64,000 bases of DNA. It comes from Myroides odoratus DSM 2801 (GTDB taxonomy: Bacteria; Bacteroidota; Bacteroidia; Flavobacteriales; Flavobacteriaceae). Shown piece by piece: positions 62,737 to 64,000 of this stretch; within the stretch, counting starts at the first letter, position 1; the number at the start of each line of letters is the position of its first letter. The position numbers were made by a program, and so were the translations under genes. The notes below the pieces were generated by a model. It did not search any database. It had not been told where the DNA came from and saw only the letters and a list, made by a program, of their open reading frames with translations. The stretch covers positions 2,611,812-2,675,811 of the forward strand of contig NZ_CM001437.1 of NCBI RefSeq assembly GCF_000243275.1, read 5' to 3'.

Positions 62737-63765
62737 TTATTTTATCAATACACTTTTGTATTTGTCAATATTTTTGATGGCAAGGCCCGTTCCACGTACA
62801 ACTGCACGCAATGGATCCTCAGCAATATAAACAGGTAAATCCGTTTTTTGAGAGATTCGCTTGTCTAATCCTCTCAACATAGATCCTCCACCAGCAAGGT
62901 AGATTCCTGTGTTATAAATATCAGCTGCTAATTCTGGAGGTGTTTGAGATAACGTTTCCATTACAGCATCTTCGATACGTTGTATTGATTTGTCTAATGC
63001 TTTTGCTATTTCACGGTAAGAAACAGTTACTTGTTTTGGTTTCCCTGTTAACAAGTCACGTCCTTGAACTAGCATATCTTCTGGAGCAGTTTCCAAATCT
63101 TCAGTTGCAGCTCCTGTTTGAATTTTAATTTTTTCTGCTGTACTCTCTCCAACGAATAAGTTGTGTTGTGTACGCATATAGTAAATGATGTCATTCGTGA
63201 ATACGTCACCTCCAATTTTTACAGATTTATCACATACAATACCTCCAAGAGCAATAACAGCAATTTCTGTTGTTCCTCCTCCGATATCAACAATCATATT
63301 TCCTTTTGGTTGCATGATGTCTACACCAATACCAATAGCAGCAGACATCGGTTCATGTATTAAATAAACCTCTTTACCATTCACACGCTCACAAGATTCT
63401 TTTACTGCACGCATTTCTACTTCAGTAATTCCTGAAGGAATACATACAACCATGCGCAAGGCCGGTGTAAACATTTTTTTTCTTAGAGCTGGTATGCTTT
63501 TGATAAAGAGGCTTATCATTTTTTCTGATGCGTCAAAATCAGCAATAACTCCGTCTTTTAAAGGGCGTATTGTTTTGATGTTACCATGAGTTTTCCCTTG
63601 CATCAAACTCGCTTCTTTTCCAACGGCTATAATTTTTCCCGTTGTCCTATCTCTAGCAACGATTGATGGATTGTCAACGACAACTTTTCCATCGTGAATG
63701 ATAAGGGTATTCGCAGTTCCTAAATCGATTGCGATATCTTCCGTCATGAAATCAAAAAATCCCAT
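62737..63765 (-). CDS. mreB: MreB, actin-like rod-shape protein
   Basis: The 342-aa protein forms membrane-bound filaments that direct lateral wall synthesis. The actin-fold nucleotide motifs are clear: DLGTANTLI (phosphate 1), HEPMSAAIGIG (connect 1), VDIGGGTTEIAVIALGG (phosphate 2) and YLAGGGSMLRGL (adenosine). It heads the mreBCD-mrdA-rodA operon, downstream of purH, with a TAATTTTG box before it. Confidence 0.97.
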   Translation of the reverse strand: MGFFDFMTEDIAIDLGTANTLIIHDGKVVVDNPSIVARDRTTGKIIAVGKEASLMQGKTHGNIKTIRPLKDGVIADFDASEKMISLFIKSIPALRKKMFTPALRMVVCIPSGITEVEMRAVKESCERVNGKEVYLIHEPMSAAIGIGVDIMQPKGNMIVDIGGGTTEIAVIALGGIVCDKSVKIGGDVFTNDIIYYMRTQHNLFVGESTAEKIKIQTGAATEDLETAPEDMLVQGRDLLTGKPKQVTVSYREIAKALDKSIQRIEDAVMETLSQTPPELAADIYNTGIYLAGGGSMLRGLDKRISQKTDLPVYIAEDPLRAVVRGTGLAIKNIDKYKSVLIK

Positions 63766-63806
63766 AGATATAAAAGGCTTTTAGAGTTAATATTTATGTT
63801 GTTCTA

Positions 63807-63814
63807 CAAAATTA
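63807..63814 (-). promoter_or_regulatory. -7 box of the mre operon
   Basis: TAATTTTG on the minus strand lies 41 bases before the mreB ATG, just after the purH stop codon. No TTG partner is visible, so read-through from purH is also possible. Confidence 0.45.
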
Positions 63815-63819
63815 GTAAA

Positions 63820-64000
63820 TTAATGTTTAAAATGACGAATCCCCGTGAAAACCATTGCGATTTTATTTTCATCACAGTAAGTAACACTTAAATCGTCTTT
63901 AATTGAACCACCTGGTTGAATAACCGCCGTGATTCCAGCATTTCCAGCAATCTCAACACAGTCAGGGAAAGGGAAAAATGCATCACTTGCCATTACAGCT
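63820..64000 (-). CDS. purH: PurH, bifunctional AICAR transformylase/IMP cyclohydrolase (C-terminus only)
   Basis: The last 59 codons and the stop are visible; the rest lies beyond the right edge. The translated part, starting [18 protein letters not shown] and containing [12 protein letters not shown] and [11 protein letters not shown] at the end, is the highly conserved C-terminus of PurH, which performs the last two steps of IMP synthesis. The order purH-mreB is typical for Flavobacteriia. Confidence 0.95.
   Translation of the reverse strand, partial: AVMASDAFFPFPDCVEIAGNAGITAVIQPGGSIKDDLSVTYCDENKIAMVFTGIRHFKH

Overview
This window is a piece of chromosome from an AT-rich Gram-negative bacterium of the Bacteroidota, almost certainly class Flavobacteriia; I cannot fix the genus. 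The evidence is: promoters of the TTG-N19/20-TAnnTTTG type instead of -35/-10 boxes; almost no Shine-Dalgarno sequences; a SusC/SusD pair; two large secreted proteins with type IX secretion (T9SS) C-terminal domains (gliding-motility type and type A); an S46 dipeptidyl-peptidase of the DPP11 kind; a folK-deoxynucleoside kinase fusion; and the flavobacterial gene orders uppS-bamA and purH/mreBCD-mrdA-rodA.

Layout. 1-5.4 kb (minus): CBS protein, nadK, DUF6089 protein, uppS, bamA (cut by the left edge). 5.5-17.3 kb (plus): pdxJ with an alpha/beta hydrolase, a 980-aa DUF11/gliding-motility protein, a FadL-type porin with a GDSL lipoprotein and a small membrane protein, then tig, clpP and clpX. 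17.4-18.4 kb (minus): tRNA-Leu, a YegP-like gene, tRNA-Leu and tRNA-Gly. 18.7-23.2 kb: a 1481-aa GEVED/FN3/MBG-repeat surface protein. 23.3-28.1 kb (minus): a SusC/SusD pair behind a long leader that encodes a 31-aa peptide with a Met-rich end, followed by an intrinsic terminator. 28.4-31.6 kb: a decayed accessory region bounded by a 15-base piece of tRNA-Leu on one side and an intact tRNA-Leu on the other. It holds an S41 peptidase broken by one in-frame TAA and fragments of a TolC-like protein, a RadC-like protein and a large serine recombinase. 31.7-47 kb: mutS, FUSC-like protein, TrmH-family methyltransferase, folK-dNK, sppA, AsmA-like protein, DUF2797, GH3, a small lipoprotein and DPP11. 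47.2-54.2 kb: waaA, a DegT aminotransferase, an MFS transporter, fabD and a PpiD-like chaperone. 54.4-57.3 kb: a small membrane protein, lptC, an outer-membrane protein and coaX. 57.4-57.7 kb: three identical tRNA-Phe genes. 57.8-64 kb (minus): a coiled-coil protein, then rodA, mrdA, mreD, mreC, mreB and the end of purH.

Most of the window is core housekeeping with a strong cell-envelope theme: outer-membrane assembly (BamA, LptC, PpiD, AsmA), LPS (WaaA), peptidoglycan and shape (UppS, MreBCD, PBP2, RodA) and lipid (FabD, FadL, GDSL). I found no complete defence system, prophage, CRISPR array or intact mobile element. The two places that do not look like ordinary core genome are the susC leader, which has the layout of a ribosome-mediated attenuator, and the tRNA-Leu scar with its decayed cargo.
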